From an uncultured Clostridia bacterium (GTDB lineage: Bacteria; Bacillota; Clostridia; UBA1381): a DNA stretch of 24,811 bases. How positions within the stretch are numbered: the stretch's first letter is position 1; every line of letters begins with the position of its first letter. Below the pieces are notes generated by a model. The model made no database searches, was not told the DNA's origin, and saw nothing but the letters and a program-made list of their open reading frames with translations. The stretch covers positions 1-24,811 of the forward strand of contig CAKSPW010000032.1 in the NCBI GenBank assembly GCA_934486495.1, in the 5' to 3' direction. Shown piece after piece: positions 1 to 7,656 of the stretch. The position numbers were made by a program, and so were the translations under genes.

Positions 1-2459
1 GTAAGGTCGTAATCCGCCAAATCCACAAAATGCACGGCGGTAATTTCGTTCGAATCAATATTCGTGACGCCGTCACGCTTTATTTTTTTGAAAAGCGTGG
101 TACCATTTCCTATGTTGATTAGATATGATTCTTTTGGCAGATCCTTCGTAAATTTCGCCGTGTATGTTTTATCTGTCGTTATGTTTTCAACAACAAATTC
201 TGTCGTATCACACACTTTTGTGTCGCCGTCATACCAGCCGTCAAAGGTGTAGCCTTCGTTTGCAGTAGCGGTAAGTGTTATATTTCCGCCATCCGCAACT
301 TCGCCGCCGCCCGATACCGTGCCGCCTGTTTCGGCATTTGCTGTTACGGTATACGTTTGCGGTTTTAATCCATTGACAATTCGGTTATCGCTTGCCCAAT
401 CATAGTTAAGCAGTTTTTCAGTCGCACCGGTAACTGTGGTGCTAATTTGACTGTATGCATAGAAAGCGCCCTTTTCAGAACCTGCTGACGGAAGTGACGC
501 ATTTGCCCATCCGTCGCCGAAGATAAAAGTTTTTACGTTTGAACCATAAGCAAATTCATCAAGTTTTGTATTCGCACCTACGGTGAACTTACTTAAATCA
601 AGAGTTGTAAATGCACTGCTTTGAATACCGCAGCCGTGGAACATTAATCTCATATCAGCAACGTTTGATGTATCAAATTTATCACCCAAATTAAGTGTAA
701 ATAATTTAGAGGCAGAGCCGCAAGATCGGAACATTTCTTTCATATCGGTAACTTTCGAGGTGTTAAATTTATCGCCTAAGTCAAGTGTGAATACTTGCGA
801 ACACACGCCGCAGGAGGAGAACATATAGTGCATGTCGGTAACGTTTGATGTGTCAAACTTCTCGCCCAAATCAAGGGTGAATACCGCGGACTCATTGCCG
901 CAGGAGTAGAACATATAGCTCATATTGGTAACGTTTGATGTGTCAAAATTATTCCCTAAGTCAAGTGTGAATACTTGCGAATACCTGCCGCATGAGTAGA
1001 ACATAAAGCTCATGTCGGTAACGTTTGATGTGTCAAGCATTTCAAGCCCTGTTATTTTGTCGATTTTGAAACCGTTCATAAATGCAAAAGCCAGACTCTT
1101 TCCTGCTATAATTTTTCCGTAGCCGCCGATGTAAAGTTCTGTACCGTCCATCCATGCCTTAACGCTGCCGTCACCTCTTGCGGAATAGTCGGAATAGGAA
1201 ATGTTTGTAAGATCGTAATCCGTCAAATCCACAAAATGCACGGCGGTAATTTCTGTTGAACGAATATCCGTGACGCCGTCACGGTTTATTTTTTTGATAA
1301 GCGAACTGTCACCCGTGCTCACGCTGAACAGCTTCGACTCCGGGAGCAGATTCTTTATAAACTTCGCCGTGTAGGTTTTATCTGTTGTTACATTTTCAAC
1401 CGTAAATTCCGCCGTATCACATACCTTTGTATCGCCGTCATACCAACCGTCAAAGGTGTAGCCATCGTTTGCGGTAGCGGTAAGGGTTACGCTTTCGCCG
1501 GTTCTTACGTCCGTACTGTTGCTTGACGCCGTTCCGCCCTCGGTAGCATTTATTGTGATCGTGTTTTGCCTAAACGACTGAAATTTAAGATAAGAAGTGT
1601 TGTGGTTTATTGTATAGCTTAGTTTTTTAACATTCTTTAACGATGTCGGATTAGAGCCGTCGGGATTTTCGCTGTATTCCAAATCCACTCCGACATGATC
1701 ATCCAAAAGCATAATATAATCAATAGGATCACTGCTGTATATTATGTTATCTTTGTTTTTAACATCGTTATTTATTAGGTATATGGGCTTATCGCTGTAA
1801 CATATATGAAAGCGGCTTTTGACAGTCATCGCACGGCGCCCGTTGCTTTCAATCTTTCCGGAGTAAAGATAAACATAGCTCGTGCCGGCACTTAATGCGT
1901 ACTCGCCGTTTGAGATAAGGTGACCGTCCAAAAGGTGAATCGCGCCGCCGTTTCTTGCAACAACGGCATAAGCTCCGCCTGTTCCGGTATTATGTACTGT
2001 AACGCCGTCTATATAAGCAACACCGTTATTTGCAGTCAAAATGCCTTTTGAATAGTCATTTTTTGTATATCCGGTTATTGTTCCGTTTCCTATTATCCTC
2101 AGATTTCCGCCATCGACATAAATAACACTAAATGCGGAATTACTGTATTGCAAAATGCCCGGGCCGGTCAGGGTCTTATTATTTGTATCTAAGATAAAAT
2201 AGTCATACATAAGCGTCAGCATATTTTTTGACGTGCAATCGGCAAGAAGTTTAATCGTTGCCTTGTTTTCTGCGGTGGTATCCAACGCAACAGCCGCATT
2301 CCACGCATCGTCGATTGTTGTATAATACTCTGTGTTTCCGTCAAATGTAACGCTTGCCACATCACCCTCCGCGGCAAAACTTGTTATCGGCATAATGCCG
2401 CACAGTATCGATATACATATAAAAAGAGTGAGTATACCTTTCATTTTTTTAATCATCAT
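1..2459 (-). CDS. Large secreted surface protein with InlB-type and BspA/DUF285 repeats (3' end outside window)
   Basis: An open frame of 819 codons runs off the left edge. It starts at ATG 2459 (or the adjacent ATG 2456) behind a GAGGTG ribosome-binding site and overlaps the end of rmlB by 11 nt. Residues 1-29 form a signal peptide (MKK-type basic start, hydrophobic core, SFA|A cleavage site). Residues about 75-225 are a Gly/Asn-rich right-handed beta-helix-like stretch. Residues about 300-365 form an InlB B-repeat (Listeria-Bacteroides type: GYTFDGWYDGDTKV, then YTAKF). Residues about 375-640 form a BspA/DUF285 leucine-rich-repeat block with repeated DTSNVTDM cores. A second B-repeat (about 705-770) and the start of a second DUF285 block follow. 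These families are cell-surface adhesin or effector modules. The C-terminal anchor lies outside the window. Family assignment is confident; the ligand is unknown. Confidence 0.88.
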   Translation of the reverse strand, partial: MMIKKMKGILTLFICISILCGIMPITSFAAEGDVASVTFDGNTEYYTTIDDAWNAAVALDTTAENKATIKLLADCTSKNMLTLMYDYFILDTNNKTLTGPGILQYSNSAFSVIYVDGGNLRIIGNGTITGYTKNDYSKGILTANNGVAYIDGVTVHNTGTGGAYAVVARNGGAIHLLDGHLISNGEYALSAGTSYVYLYSGKIESNGRRAMTVKSRFHICYSDKPIYLINNDVKNKDNIIYSSDPIDYIMLLDDHVGVDLEYSENPDGSNPTSLKNVKKLSYTINHNTSYLKFQSFRQNTITINATEGGTASSNSTDVRTGESVTLTATANDGYTFDGWYDGDTKVCDTAEFTVENVTTDKTYTAKFIKNLLPESKLFSVSTGDSSLIKKINRDGVTDIRSTEITAVHFVDLTDYDLTNISYSDYSARGDGSVKAWMDGTELYIGGYGKIIAGKSLAFAFMNGFKIDKITGLEMLDTSNVTDMSFMFYSCGRYSQVFTLDLGNNFDTSNVTNMSYMFYSCGNESAVFTLDLGEKFDTSNVTDMHYMFSSCGVCSQVFTLDLGDKFNTSKVTDMKEMFRSCGSASKLFTLNLGDKFDTSNVADMRLMFHGCGIQSSAFTTLDLSKFTVGANTKLDEFAYGSNVKTFIFGDGWANASLPSAGSEKGAFYAYSQISTTVTGATEKLLNYDWASDNRIVNGLKPQTYTVTANAETGGTVSGGGEVADGGNITLTATANEGYTFDGWYDGDTKVCDTTEFVVENITTDKTYTAKFTKDLPKESYLINIGNGTTLFKKIKRDGVTNIDSNEITAVHFVDLADYDL
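601..1050 (-). repeat. 90-nt (30-residue) DUF285 leucine-rich repeat array
   Basis: The plus-strand string acgtttgatgtgtcaa and its variants start at 661, 751, 841, 931 and 1021, exactly 90 nt apart. Each unit encodes a (D/N)TSxVxDM...MF..CG...FTLDLG pattern. The units are diverged rather than identical, so this is an old protein repeat. Every unit keeps a Cys-Gly pair after the MF motif. Confidence 0.9.
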
Positions 2460-3468
2460 TTCGCACCTCGCATTTATATTTTCTATATTCTCCGGTTTGA
2501 ATTCTTTCCACCCATTCCGGATTGTCACAATACCATTTTATTGTTTTTTGAATACCTTCCGAAAAATTCGTTTCCGGTTTCCAGCCAAGCTCTTTTTGCA
2601 GCTTTTCGGAATTTATCGCATAGCGCCTGTCATGTCCCGGTCTGTCTTTTACATAAGTTATCAAAGAATCGGGCTTCCCGAGAATGCCGAGTATTGTTCT
2701 TACAACTTCAATATTCGATCTTTCGCAGTTTCCGCCCACATTGTAAATCTCACCGATTTTTCCGTTTCTTGCAATCAAATCGACCGCACGGCAGTGATCC
2801 TTTACATACAGCCAGTCACGCACATTTTTTCCGTCGCCGTATATTGGCAGCGGTTCATTTTTTAATGCCTTACCGATTGTAAGCGGTATAAGCTTTTCGG
2901 GGAACTGATATGGACCTAAGTTGTTTGAACACCTCGAAATCGTAATCGGTGTACCGTATGTTCTGTAATATGCCATACACAGCATATCCGCCGCTGCCTT
3001 TGATGATGAGTATGGGCTTGACGGTTTTATCGGAGATTTTTCGTCAAATTTCAAATCTGTTCTTTCCAGCGGCAAATCGCCGTAAACCTCGTCTGTTGAA
3101 ATCTGATGAAATCGCTTTATGCCGAAATTATTTACCGCATCAAGCAAAACCGATGTGCCGTGAATATTTGTTTTAAGAAATACTTCAGGATTTTTAACAG
3201 AACGGTCAACATGGCTTTCCGCCGCAAAATTCACAATGCAGTCGGGACTGTACTTTTGAACGATTGTGTATACCGCATCTCTGTCACAAATATCTGCCTG
3301 CTCAAAATCGAATCTGCTTTCCGACAGAAATTCCGATATATTATCATAATTTCCGGCATAGGTTAATTTGTCGGCGCAAACAATACGGTCGTCGGGATAG
3401 CTTTCGAGTATGTGTCGTATATAATTGGTGCCGATAAACCCCGCACCGCCGGTAATCAAGTGTATCAT
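2449..3468 (-). CDS. rmlB: dTDP-glucose 4,6-dehydratase RmlB
   Basis: This is a 339-aa short-chain dehydrogenase (extended SDR) enzyme that converts dTDP-glucose to dTDP-4-keto-6-deoxyglucose in the cytoplasm, using bound NAD. Visible features are the N-terminal NAD motif GGAGFIG (residues 7-13), the catalytic T125-D126-E127 of STDEVYG, and the Y153-xxx-K157 pair. The length matches the family. It overlaps the upstream rmlA by 4 nt (ATGA) and the downstream surface-protein gene by 11 nt, so the three are translationally coupled. rmlC and rmlD are not in the window, so the final sugar (rhamnose or another 6-deoxyhexose) is not determined by what is visible. Confidence 0.96.
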   Translation of the reverse strand: MIHLITGGAGFIGTNYIRHILESYPDDRIVCADKLTYAGNYDNISEFLSESRFDFEQADICDRDAVYTIVQKYSPDCIVNFAAESHVDRSVKNPEVFLKTNIHGTSVLLDAVNNFGIKRFHQISTDEVYGDLPLERTDLKFDEKSPIKPSSPYSSSKAAADMLCMAYYRTYGTPITISRCSNNLGPYQFPEKLIPLTIGKALKNEPLPIYGDGKNVRDWLYVKDHCRAVDLIARNGKIGEIYNVGGNCERSNIEVVRTILGILGKPDSLITYVKDRPGHDRRYAINSEKLQKELGWKPETNFSEGIQKTIKWYCDNPEWVERIQTGEYRKYKCEVRNDD

Positions 3469-4337
3469 ACATTATCACCGGCCAATCTTAAAATATATTT
3501 TCCATATTCACTGCTTCTCATTTCTTCCCCCAGCGCCAAAAATTGTTCACCATCTATAAAGTGTCTTCTCCACGCAATTTCCTCTATACAGGATATGTAA
3601 TATCCCTGTTTTTCTTGAATCAATCCGACAAACTCTCCGGCTTCGTGAAGTGCGCCGGGACTTCCTGTGTCAAACCACGCCATGCCCCGGCCGAATAATT
3701 TAACCTTTAGTCGGTTGTGTTTTATGTACTCGTTATTAATGTCGGTTATCTCAAGCTCGCCTCGGTTTGAGGGTTTGAGATTTTTTGCAATTTCTATAAC
3801 ATCATTGCTGTAAAAGTATAGTCCGGGCACGGCATATTTTGATTTTGGTATTTTAGGTTTTTCTTCTATTGATATAACATTTTTATTTTCATCAAATTCG
3901 CATACTCCGAAGGCTGAAGGGTTGTTTACCGGATAACCGAATACAACAGCTCCGTCAAGTTCCTGTATGGCTGATTGCAAACTTGCGGTGAGGTTTTGCC
4001 CGTAAAACAAATTATCGCCGAGCACAAGGCATACGCTGTCTGTTCCTATAAAGTTTTCGCCGATTAAAAAGGCGTCTGCCAGACCTCTCGGGACATCTTG
4101 CTCCGCATAAGATATATTAAGCCCGAGTTTTTCTCCCGTACCGAAAAGCCTCTCAAAAGCGGGCAAATCTTCCGATGTTGAGATTATCAAAATATCCCGT
4201 ATGCCGGCAAGCATCAATGTTGACAGCGGATAATAAATCATTGGTTTGTCGTATACCGGCAAAAGCTGTTTCACCAAAGCTTTTGTTGCCGGATAAAGGC
4301 GAGTTCCGCTGCCGCCTGCCAAAATTATTCCTTTCAT
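3465..4337 (-). CDS. rmlA: Glucose-1-phosphate thymidylyltransferase RmlA
   Basis: This 290-aa nucleotidyltransferase makes dTDP-glucose from dTTP and glucose-1-phosphate, the first committed step of dTDP-deoxysugar synthesis. The N-terminal GGSGTRLYPAT signature (residues 8-18) is followed by KQLLPVYDKPMIYYPL, and LVLGDNLFYG is in the middle. All are typical of the short RmlA class. The start is ATG 4337, with GGAG 11 nt upstream. Its end overlaps the start of rmlB in an ATGA. The 47-nt gap to the preceding small ORF has no terminator, so it probably shares that gene's promoter. Confidence 0.96.
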   Translation of the reverse strand: MKGIILAGGSGTRLYPATKALVKQLLPVYDKPMIYYPLSTLMLAGIRDILIISTSEDLPAFERLFGTGEKLGLNISYAEQDVPRGLADAFLIGENFIGTDSVCLVLGDNLFYGQNLTASLQSAIQELDGAVVFGYPVNNPSAFGVCEFDENKNVISIEEKPKIPKSKYAVPGLYFYSNDVIEIAKNLKPSNRGELEITDINNEYIKHNRLKVKLFGRGMAWFDTGSPGALHEAGEFVGLIQEKQGYYISCIEEIAWRRHFIDGEQFLALGEEMRSSEYGKYILRLAGDNV

Positions 4338-4384
4338 ATATATTACTACTCCGTTCTGTACTTAATTGCCTATATATTGTAGTG

Positions 4385-4639
4385 TTACTTATTTTGCTCC
4401 AACAACATTTGATCGGTTTTGGCTCGCAGTAAAAGTAACATATCAAACTCTTTAAGAGTGATATTAATCCCTTCCTTTTTGAAAATCGACAATATTTTAG
4501 ACATATATTCCGTTCGGGTCATATCGTTTCTGCACAATGCGAGGTTTTTCAGTTCATTTTTTAACTGCTCGTTGGTGTCCAATTCATAATTAAATTTTGC
4601 TATCTTATTAAACGTCACTTTTTTCTTGCCGAAAAACAA
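4385..4639 (-). CDS. Small hypothetical protein, first gene of the rml operon
   Basis: I do not recognise the family. The best start is TTG 4639, eight nt after a strong GGAGG (4652-4648). This gives 84 aa; a frame can be drawn 10 codons further upstream, but that would place the ribosome-binding site inside the gene. The product begins with a basic, hydrophobic segment (MFFGKKKVTFNKIAKF) and then becomes charged and helical (LKNELKNLALCRNDMTRTEY, then LLLLRAKTDQMLLEQ), with one Cys. No signal peptide or transmembrane segment is evident. It sits between a well-formed extended -10 promoter and rmlA and has its own good ribosome-binding site, which argues that it is translated. It could be a regulator or a small helical partner protein; that is a guess. 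Confidence 0.65.
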   Translation of the reverse strand: MFFGKKKVTFNKIAKFNYELDTNEQLKNELKNLALCRNDMTRTEYMSKILSIFKKEGINITLKEFDMLLLLRAKTDQMLLEQNK

Positions 4640-4681
4640 TTTCCCCACCTCCGTGCGATTAAGCAACAAATTACAGCTTAT

Positions 4682-4690
4682 ATTATATCA
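4682..4690 (-). promoter_or_regulatory. Extended -10 promoter (TGATATAAT) for the small ORF-rmlA-rmlB-surface protein operon
   Basis: On the minus strand TGA-TATAAT lies at 4690-4682, giving a predicted start near 4675, about 36 nt before the TTG start codon. The position where a -35 would lie (4705-4710, ATCCGC) is a poor match. That suits an extended -10 or activator-dependent promoter. Confidence 0.6.
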
Positions 4691-4716
4691 AAAAAACCAC
4701 CCTTGCGGATGGTTTT
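4690..4716 (-). terminator. Rho-independent terminator after the histidine kinase gene
   Basis: The minus strand reads AAAACCATCC-GCAA-GGGTGGTTTTTTT. This is a 10-bp stem with one T-G pair, a GCAA tetraloop and a T-run. It ends the two-component operon about 40 nt after the kinase stop codon and abuts the next promoter. Confidence 0.85.
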
Positions 4717-4719
4717 AGA

Positions 4720-4750
4720 CGTAATTGGTCGTTTTAAAGCGTAATTGGTC
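4720..4750. promoter_or_regulatory. Direct repeat CGTAATTGGTC, 20 bp apart: candidate regulator site
   Basis: CGTAATTGGTC occurs at 4720-4730 and 4740-4750, two helical turns apart start to start. The centre is about 60 bp upstream of the predicted start of the small ORF/rml operon. LytTR-domain regulators usually bind paired direct repeats on one face of the helix, and a LytTR regulator gene lies just upstream. The motif itself is not a clear match to known LytTR consensus sites, so its role is inferred from layout. Confidence 0.35.
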
Positions 4751-4754
4751 TTTT

Positions 4755-6029
4755 TTAAGAATTTAATATAATGCAAGCGGTCAATATTCCGTTATCATAA
4801 CTGTATTTGATGTCACCGTCGTATTTTCGTATTGATGAAAGCATACCGGCTATTCCGATACCACGGTTTTTAATCATATTGTTTTCTATTGAAATATCCT
4901 GCCTGCACGGATTTGAGCATACAATCACGGTTTTGTCCGCAACCGTTCGTATAGTAACCGTTATCTCGCCGTTTGAATTACATTCAACACAGCCGTTGAC
5001 GGCGTTTTCCAGAAGATTTGATAAAACAGCAACAAAATCCATATCCGATATTGGGGAATTGTCTTTTGTGTCTGCTTTAACAGAAACCGAAATTCCATTC
5101 TTCTGCGCTTTGGTGTAAAAGCTGTTCAGAATGGCATTCACGGTGATATTCGGACAAAAATCGCTTATTTTTGCGGCGTCCAAACTGTCGTTGTATTGCT
5201 TCAGATAATTGAGTGCCTCCAAAGTTTCGCCCCTTTTCAGCATGGACTCAAGATTTTGATTATGATGTCTGAAATCGTGCCGAATTGTTTTTGCAGCCAA
5301 TTCATTTTCCTTTGCGGTTTTAAGCTGTCCTTGCAGATAAGCTACATTTTGTTTGATTAATTCGGTATTGCTTTCGGCAATCATAGATTTAAGCGTACCG
5401 AAAATAACCCATAAAATCGATATATAAATTAAAACCGAAACCGCAAATAACGGAAGGTATTTGTTGGTATTTTTGTATTCGGTATTGAAAATCACGACAA
5501 ACAACGCAAATATTATCAAAAACAAAGCCGAAACAACCGATATGGAGTACCACGTTTTAAGACGCTTGCCGGGCACTGCTCTGACAGACGGACGCAAAAA
5601 ACGTATATATATAAGAACCAGCGGAATGAACAAAAGTGTTCTTATAATATTTCTCGCATAGTATACAACTATCCCCGACGAATCTTTGAAAAGCACGTTG
5701 CATATCATAAGCGAAATGCATATAAACATACTGAATACATTTGCATAGCTGATAAACAGGAAAATCTTTACGCAAAGCGGATCGGCAGAGTTAAATATAA
5801 AAACAAAAAATGCTATAACAATCGTACTTGTAAAGGCCGCTGCATAATAATAGCCGGGTTTGTTTTCGAATGCTGCATAAGAAAGCGTTCCAAGGCATAC
5901 AAACATAGCAAAGAATCCCAAATAAATCAATGCCGTTTTCCGCTTCGAATACTTAAACTCCGTCATTGCCCAAAATGAAATTATATGGGAAATTCCGAGT
6001 AAAACCATAGCTATAGATTTATGTATCAC
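4755..6029 (-). CDS. AgrC-like GHKL sensor histidine kinase
   Basis: This 424-aa membrane kinase starts at GTG 6029, nine nt after AGGAGG (the site lies inside the end of the regulator gene; the genes overlap by 11 nt). Residues 1-215 contain about six hydrophobic segments. A linker helix leads to the phospho-acceptor box RHDFRHH (residues 250-256; H251 is the likely site), the N box NLLENAVNGC, and a GxG box NRGIGIAGM. This is the layout of peptide-sensing AgrC/ComD-type kinases, which pair with LytTR regulators. No agrB or agrD gene is visible within the window, so the signal is unknown. A terminator follows. Confidence 0.88.
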   Translation of the reverse strand: MIHKSIAMVLLGISHIISFWAMTEFKYSKRKTALIYLGFFAMFVCLGTLSYAAFENKPGYYYAAAFTSTIVIAFFVFIFNSADPLCVKIFLFISYANVFSMFICISLMICNVLFKDSSGIVVYYARNIIRTLLFIPLVLIYIRFLRPSVRAVPGKRLKTWYSISVVSALFLIIFALFVVIFNTEYKNTNKYLPLFAVSVLIYISILWVIFGTLKSMIAESNTELIKQNVAYLQGQLKTAKENELAAKTIRHDFRHHNQNLESMLKRGETLEALNYLKQYNDSLDAAKISDFCPNITVNAILNSFYTKAQKNGISVSVKADTKDNSPISDMDFVAVLSNLLENAVNGCVECNSNGEITVTIRTVADKTVIVCSNPCRQDISIENNMIKNRGIGIAGMLSSIRKYDGDIKYSYDNGILTACIILNS

Positions 6030-6753
6030 TTTTTATAGCCTCCTCCCGGTAAAAATCAAAGTACTGCTCCTTAACATCATTTCTGAGGCGTCTCGGAACA
6101 GGTATACTTTGCCCGTTTATCATAATGAGCTCGGTTTGTAGAATACTTTGCACGCATCTTAGGTTTACGACATATGAAGCTCCGACCGATATAAATCCTT
6201 TCACGACATGAAGCAGGTTTTTCATTTCAGCAAGAGTTGTATGCGTTTTGATACTCGTTCCGGATTTTAAATAAATTTCGACGGTGTGATTTTTCGATTC
6301 CATATACAGCACTTGATATAAGTCAATGCGGTGTACTTCCCGACCGCAAATAACAGGAACAAATAAACGTTTGTTTCTATTTTCAATTATTCTGTCAAGC
6401 GTGTCGGTAAGCCGTTCTTTTGTGAACGGTTTTGTCAGGTAGTCGTTGACGTGCAGTGCAAATGCTTCAACCGCAAAATCAGGACTTGACGTCAAAAAAA
6501 TAATATCTGTATTATCTTCGCTTTTGATTTTAAGCTCCTTTGCAATCTCGGTTCCCAGAATACCCGGCATACAAATATCAAGAAGTGCAATATCCGGAAT
6601 ATCGTTTTTGCTTATGTCGTCCAGCATATCAAGAGGGTTTGAGAAACAGGTTATTGTAATAAACAATTCCGGATGCAATTTTGCATATTCCGATGTAATC
6701 TGTTTTATGTTTTCAAGTTCATTTGCCCGGTCATCACATATTACAATGTTCAT
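6019..6753 (-). CDS. LytTR-family response regulator (AgrA/ComE-like)
   Basis: This 244-aa regulator starts at ATG 6753 behind AAGGAGGT. The receiver domain (residues 1-125) has acidic D7-D8, the phospho-acceptor D59 in LLDICMPG, and the conserved Lys in YLTKPF. A LytTR DNA-binding domain fills about 135-240 (DLYQVLYMES, then FISVGASYVVNL and VPVPRR-like PVPRRLR). Family members bind paired direct repeats and activate transcription after phosphorylation by the partner kinase, which here is the overlapping downstream gene. Targets are unknown; the adjacent rml/surface-protein operon is an obvious candidate because of its direct repeat. Confidence 0.93.
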   Translation of the reverse strand: MNIVICDDRANELENIKQITSEYAKLHPELFITITCFSNPLDMLDDISKNDIPDIALLDICMPGILGTEIAKELKIKSEDNTDIIFLTSSPDFAVEAFALHVNDYLTKPFTKERLTDTLDRIIENRNKRLFVPVICGREVHRIDLYQVLYMESKNHTVEIYLKSGTSIKTHTTLAEMKNLLHVVKGFISVGASYVVNLRCVQSILQTELIMINGQSIPVPRRLRNDVKEQYFDFYREEAIKSDT

Positions 6754-6846
6754 TTCTGAGACCTCCTTCTTTGGTAATGGTATATTCTTTTATAATGTCA
6801 CAATTTCGTTGCGAATTATCCGATATTTTCCTCAAAGCGTAAAAAT

Positions 6847-6878
6847 GCACTTTATATCTGTAAGCAGAGATAAAGTGC
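6847..6878. promoter_or_regulatory. Long leader hairpin upstream of the LytTR regulator
   Basis: GCACTTTATATCTG (6847-6860) and CAGAGATAAAGTGC (6865-6878) form a 14-bp stem with one mismatch around a 4-nt loop. On the minus strand it is followed by ATTTTTA, a weak T-run. It lies in the roughly 170-nt leader between the proximal promoter and the regulator start. It may be an attenuator, an RNA-stability element or a weak terminator. Confidence 0.6.
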
Positions 6879-6930
6879 TGTTTTATTATCCTTTTCAAAT
6901 ATGACAAACTTATACTGTATGTATGTATCG

Positions 6931-6959
6931 ATTTTATGCCAAGCAACATATCATGTCAA
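6931..6959 (-). promoter_or_regulatory. Proximal sigma-A promoter of the two-component operon
   Basis: TTGACA (6959-6954), a 17-bp spacer and TAAAAT (6936-6931) on the minus strand. Predicted start is near 6924. The leader is about 170 nt long and contains the hairpin at 6847-6878. Confidence 0.75.
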
Positions 6960-6988
6960 GTCCTCTCTAAAATAATTCAACCATTTTA

Positions 6989-7017
6989 ATTATATCACAC
7001 ATTTTAAATTTTGTCAT
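6989..7017 (-). promoter_or_regulatory. Distal sigma-A promoter of the two-component operon
   Basis: ATGACA (7017-7012), a 17-bp spacer and TATAAT (6994-6989) preceded by TGA (extended -10), on the minus strand. It lies 58 bp upstream of the proximal promoter, giving a tandem arrangement. The rest of 7018-7203 holds no gene I can support. Confidence 0.6.
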
Positions 7018-7203
7018 CATTCCAAAGCATGATTTTATAATTTTCATCATTATGCACAATTGCGGTTTATATCTTTTGCAAGAGGTATATCCGTCTTTTA
7101 CAGTTTCATTACGGTATGCTATGATCATAACATAATTCATTTTGTTTATCAATTCATACAGGTGAATTTTATAGATGAAGGAGCTTGTTTTGATTTTTTT
7201 TAG

Positions 7204-7248
7204 AAAAAACAAACGGTTTACCGCCATATCACAAGCAGTAAACCGTTT
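7204..7248 (-). terminator. Terminator after ridA
   Basis: AAACGGTTTAC (7211-7221) pairs with GTAAACCGTTT (7238-7248), an 11-bp perfect stem with a 16-nt loop. On the minus strand the stem is followed by GTTTTTTCT. Confidence 0.85.
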
Positions 7249-7281
7249 TCGTTTGGCTTATCAACCGATGTCAAGGCTATA

Positions 7282-7656
7282 CTAATCAAGTACAGCAATA
7301 ACCTCAATTTCAACTAAACTGTTTTTAGGAAGGGCAGAAACTTCAACACAGCTTCTTGCCGGCTTCCCAGTAAAATATTTTGCGTATATCTCGTTAAACC
7401 TTGTGAAGTCACCTATATTCGCCAAAAAACAGGTGGTTTTTACTGTTTTTTCGAGAGAGCTGCCGGAGACGGTGAGTATCGCTTCAATATTCTTTATCAC
7501 TTGTTCGGTTTGTCCGACAATATCGACAGTATCGATTTCGCCCGAAGCCGGATTTATTGGAATTTGCCCCGAAGTATAAACAAAATTCCCGAAAGTAATC
7601 GCTTGTGAATACGGACCTATTGCTTTCGGCGCCGCATTTGTTTCAATTTTTTTCAT
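7282..7656 (-). CDS. ridA: RidA family enamine/imine deaminase
   Basis: This 124-aa YjgF/YER057c/UK114 family protein is full length for a homotrimeric Rid enzyme that hydrolyses reactive 2-aminoacrylate or 2-aminocrotonate to the keto acid and ammonia. Visible hallmarks are AIGPYSQAI near the N-terminus, YTSGQIPI, and the C-terminal ARSCVEVSALPKNSLVEIE with the catalytic Arg. The start is ATG 7656 with GGGAGGAG upstream. It lies 51 nt after a PLP-dependent Cys/Met lyase gene with no terminator between. The pairing makes chemical sense because such lyases release these enamines. Confidence 0.94.
   Translation of the reverse strand: MKKIETNAAPKAIGPYSQAITFGNFVYTSGQIPINPASGEIDTVDIVGQTEQVIKNIEAILTVSGSSLEKTVKTTCFLANIGDFTRFNEIYAKYFTGKPARSCVEVSALPKNSLVEIEVIAVLD

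Noticed and set aside
2332..2882. Plus-strand frames of 177 and 113 codons
   Set aside because: Antisense to rmlB, no ribosome-binding sites, composition of translated antisense.
6734..6949. 71-codon minus-strand frame overlapping the regulator start
   Set aside because: It runs through the leader hairpin and the regulator's ribosome-binding site, has no ribosome-binding site of its own past the proximal promoter's -10, and shows no peptide-signal features.
6967..7227. 86-codon minus-strand frame before the two-component operon, considered as an agrD-like or leader gene
   Set aside because: Its start lies inside the ridA terminator, it has no ribosome-binding site, and the composition looks random; the distal promoter lies within it.
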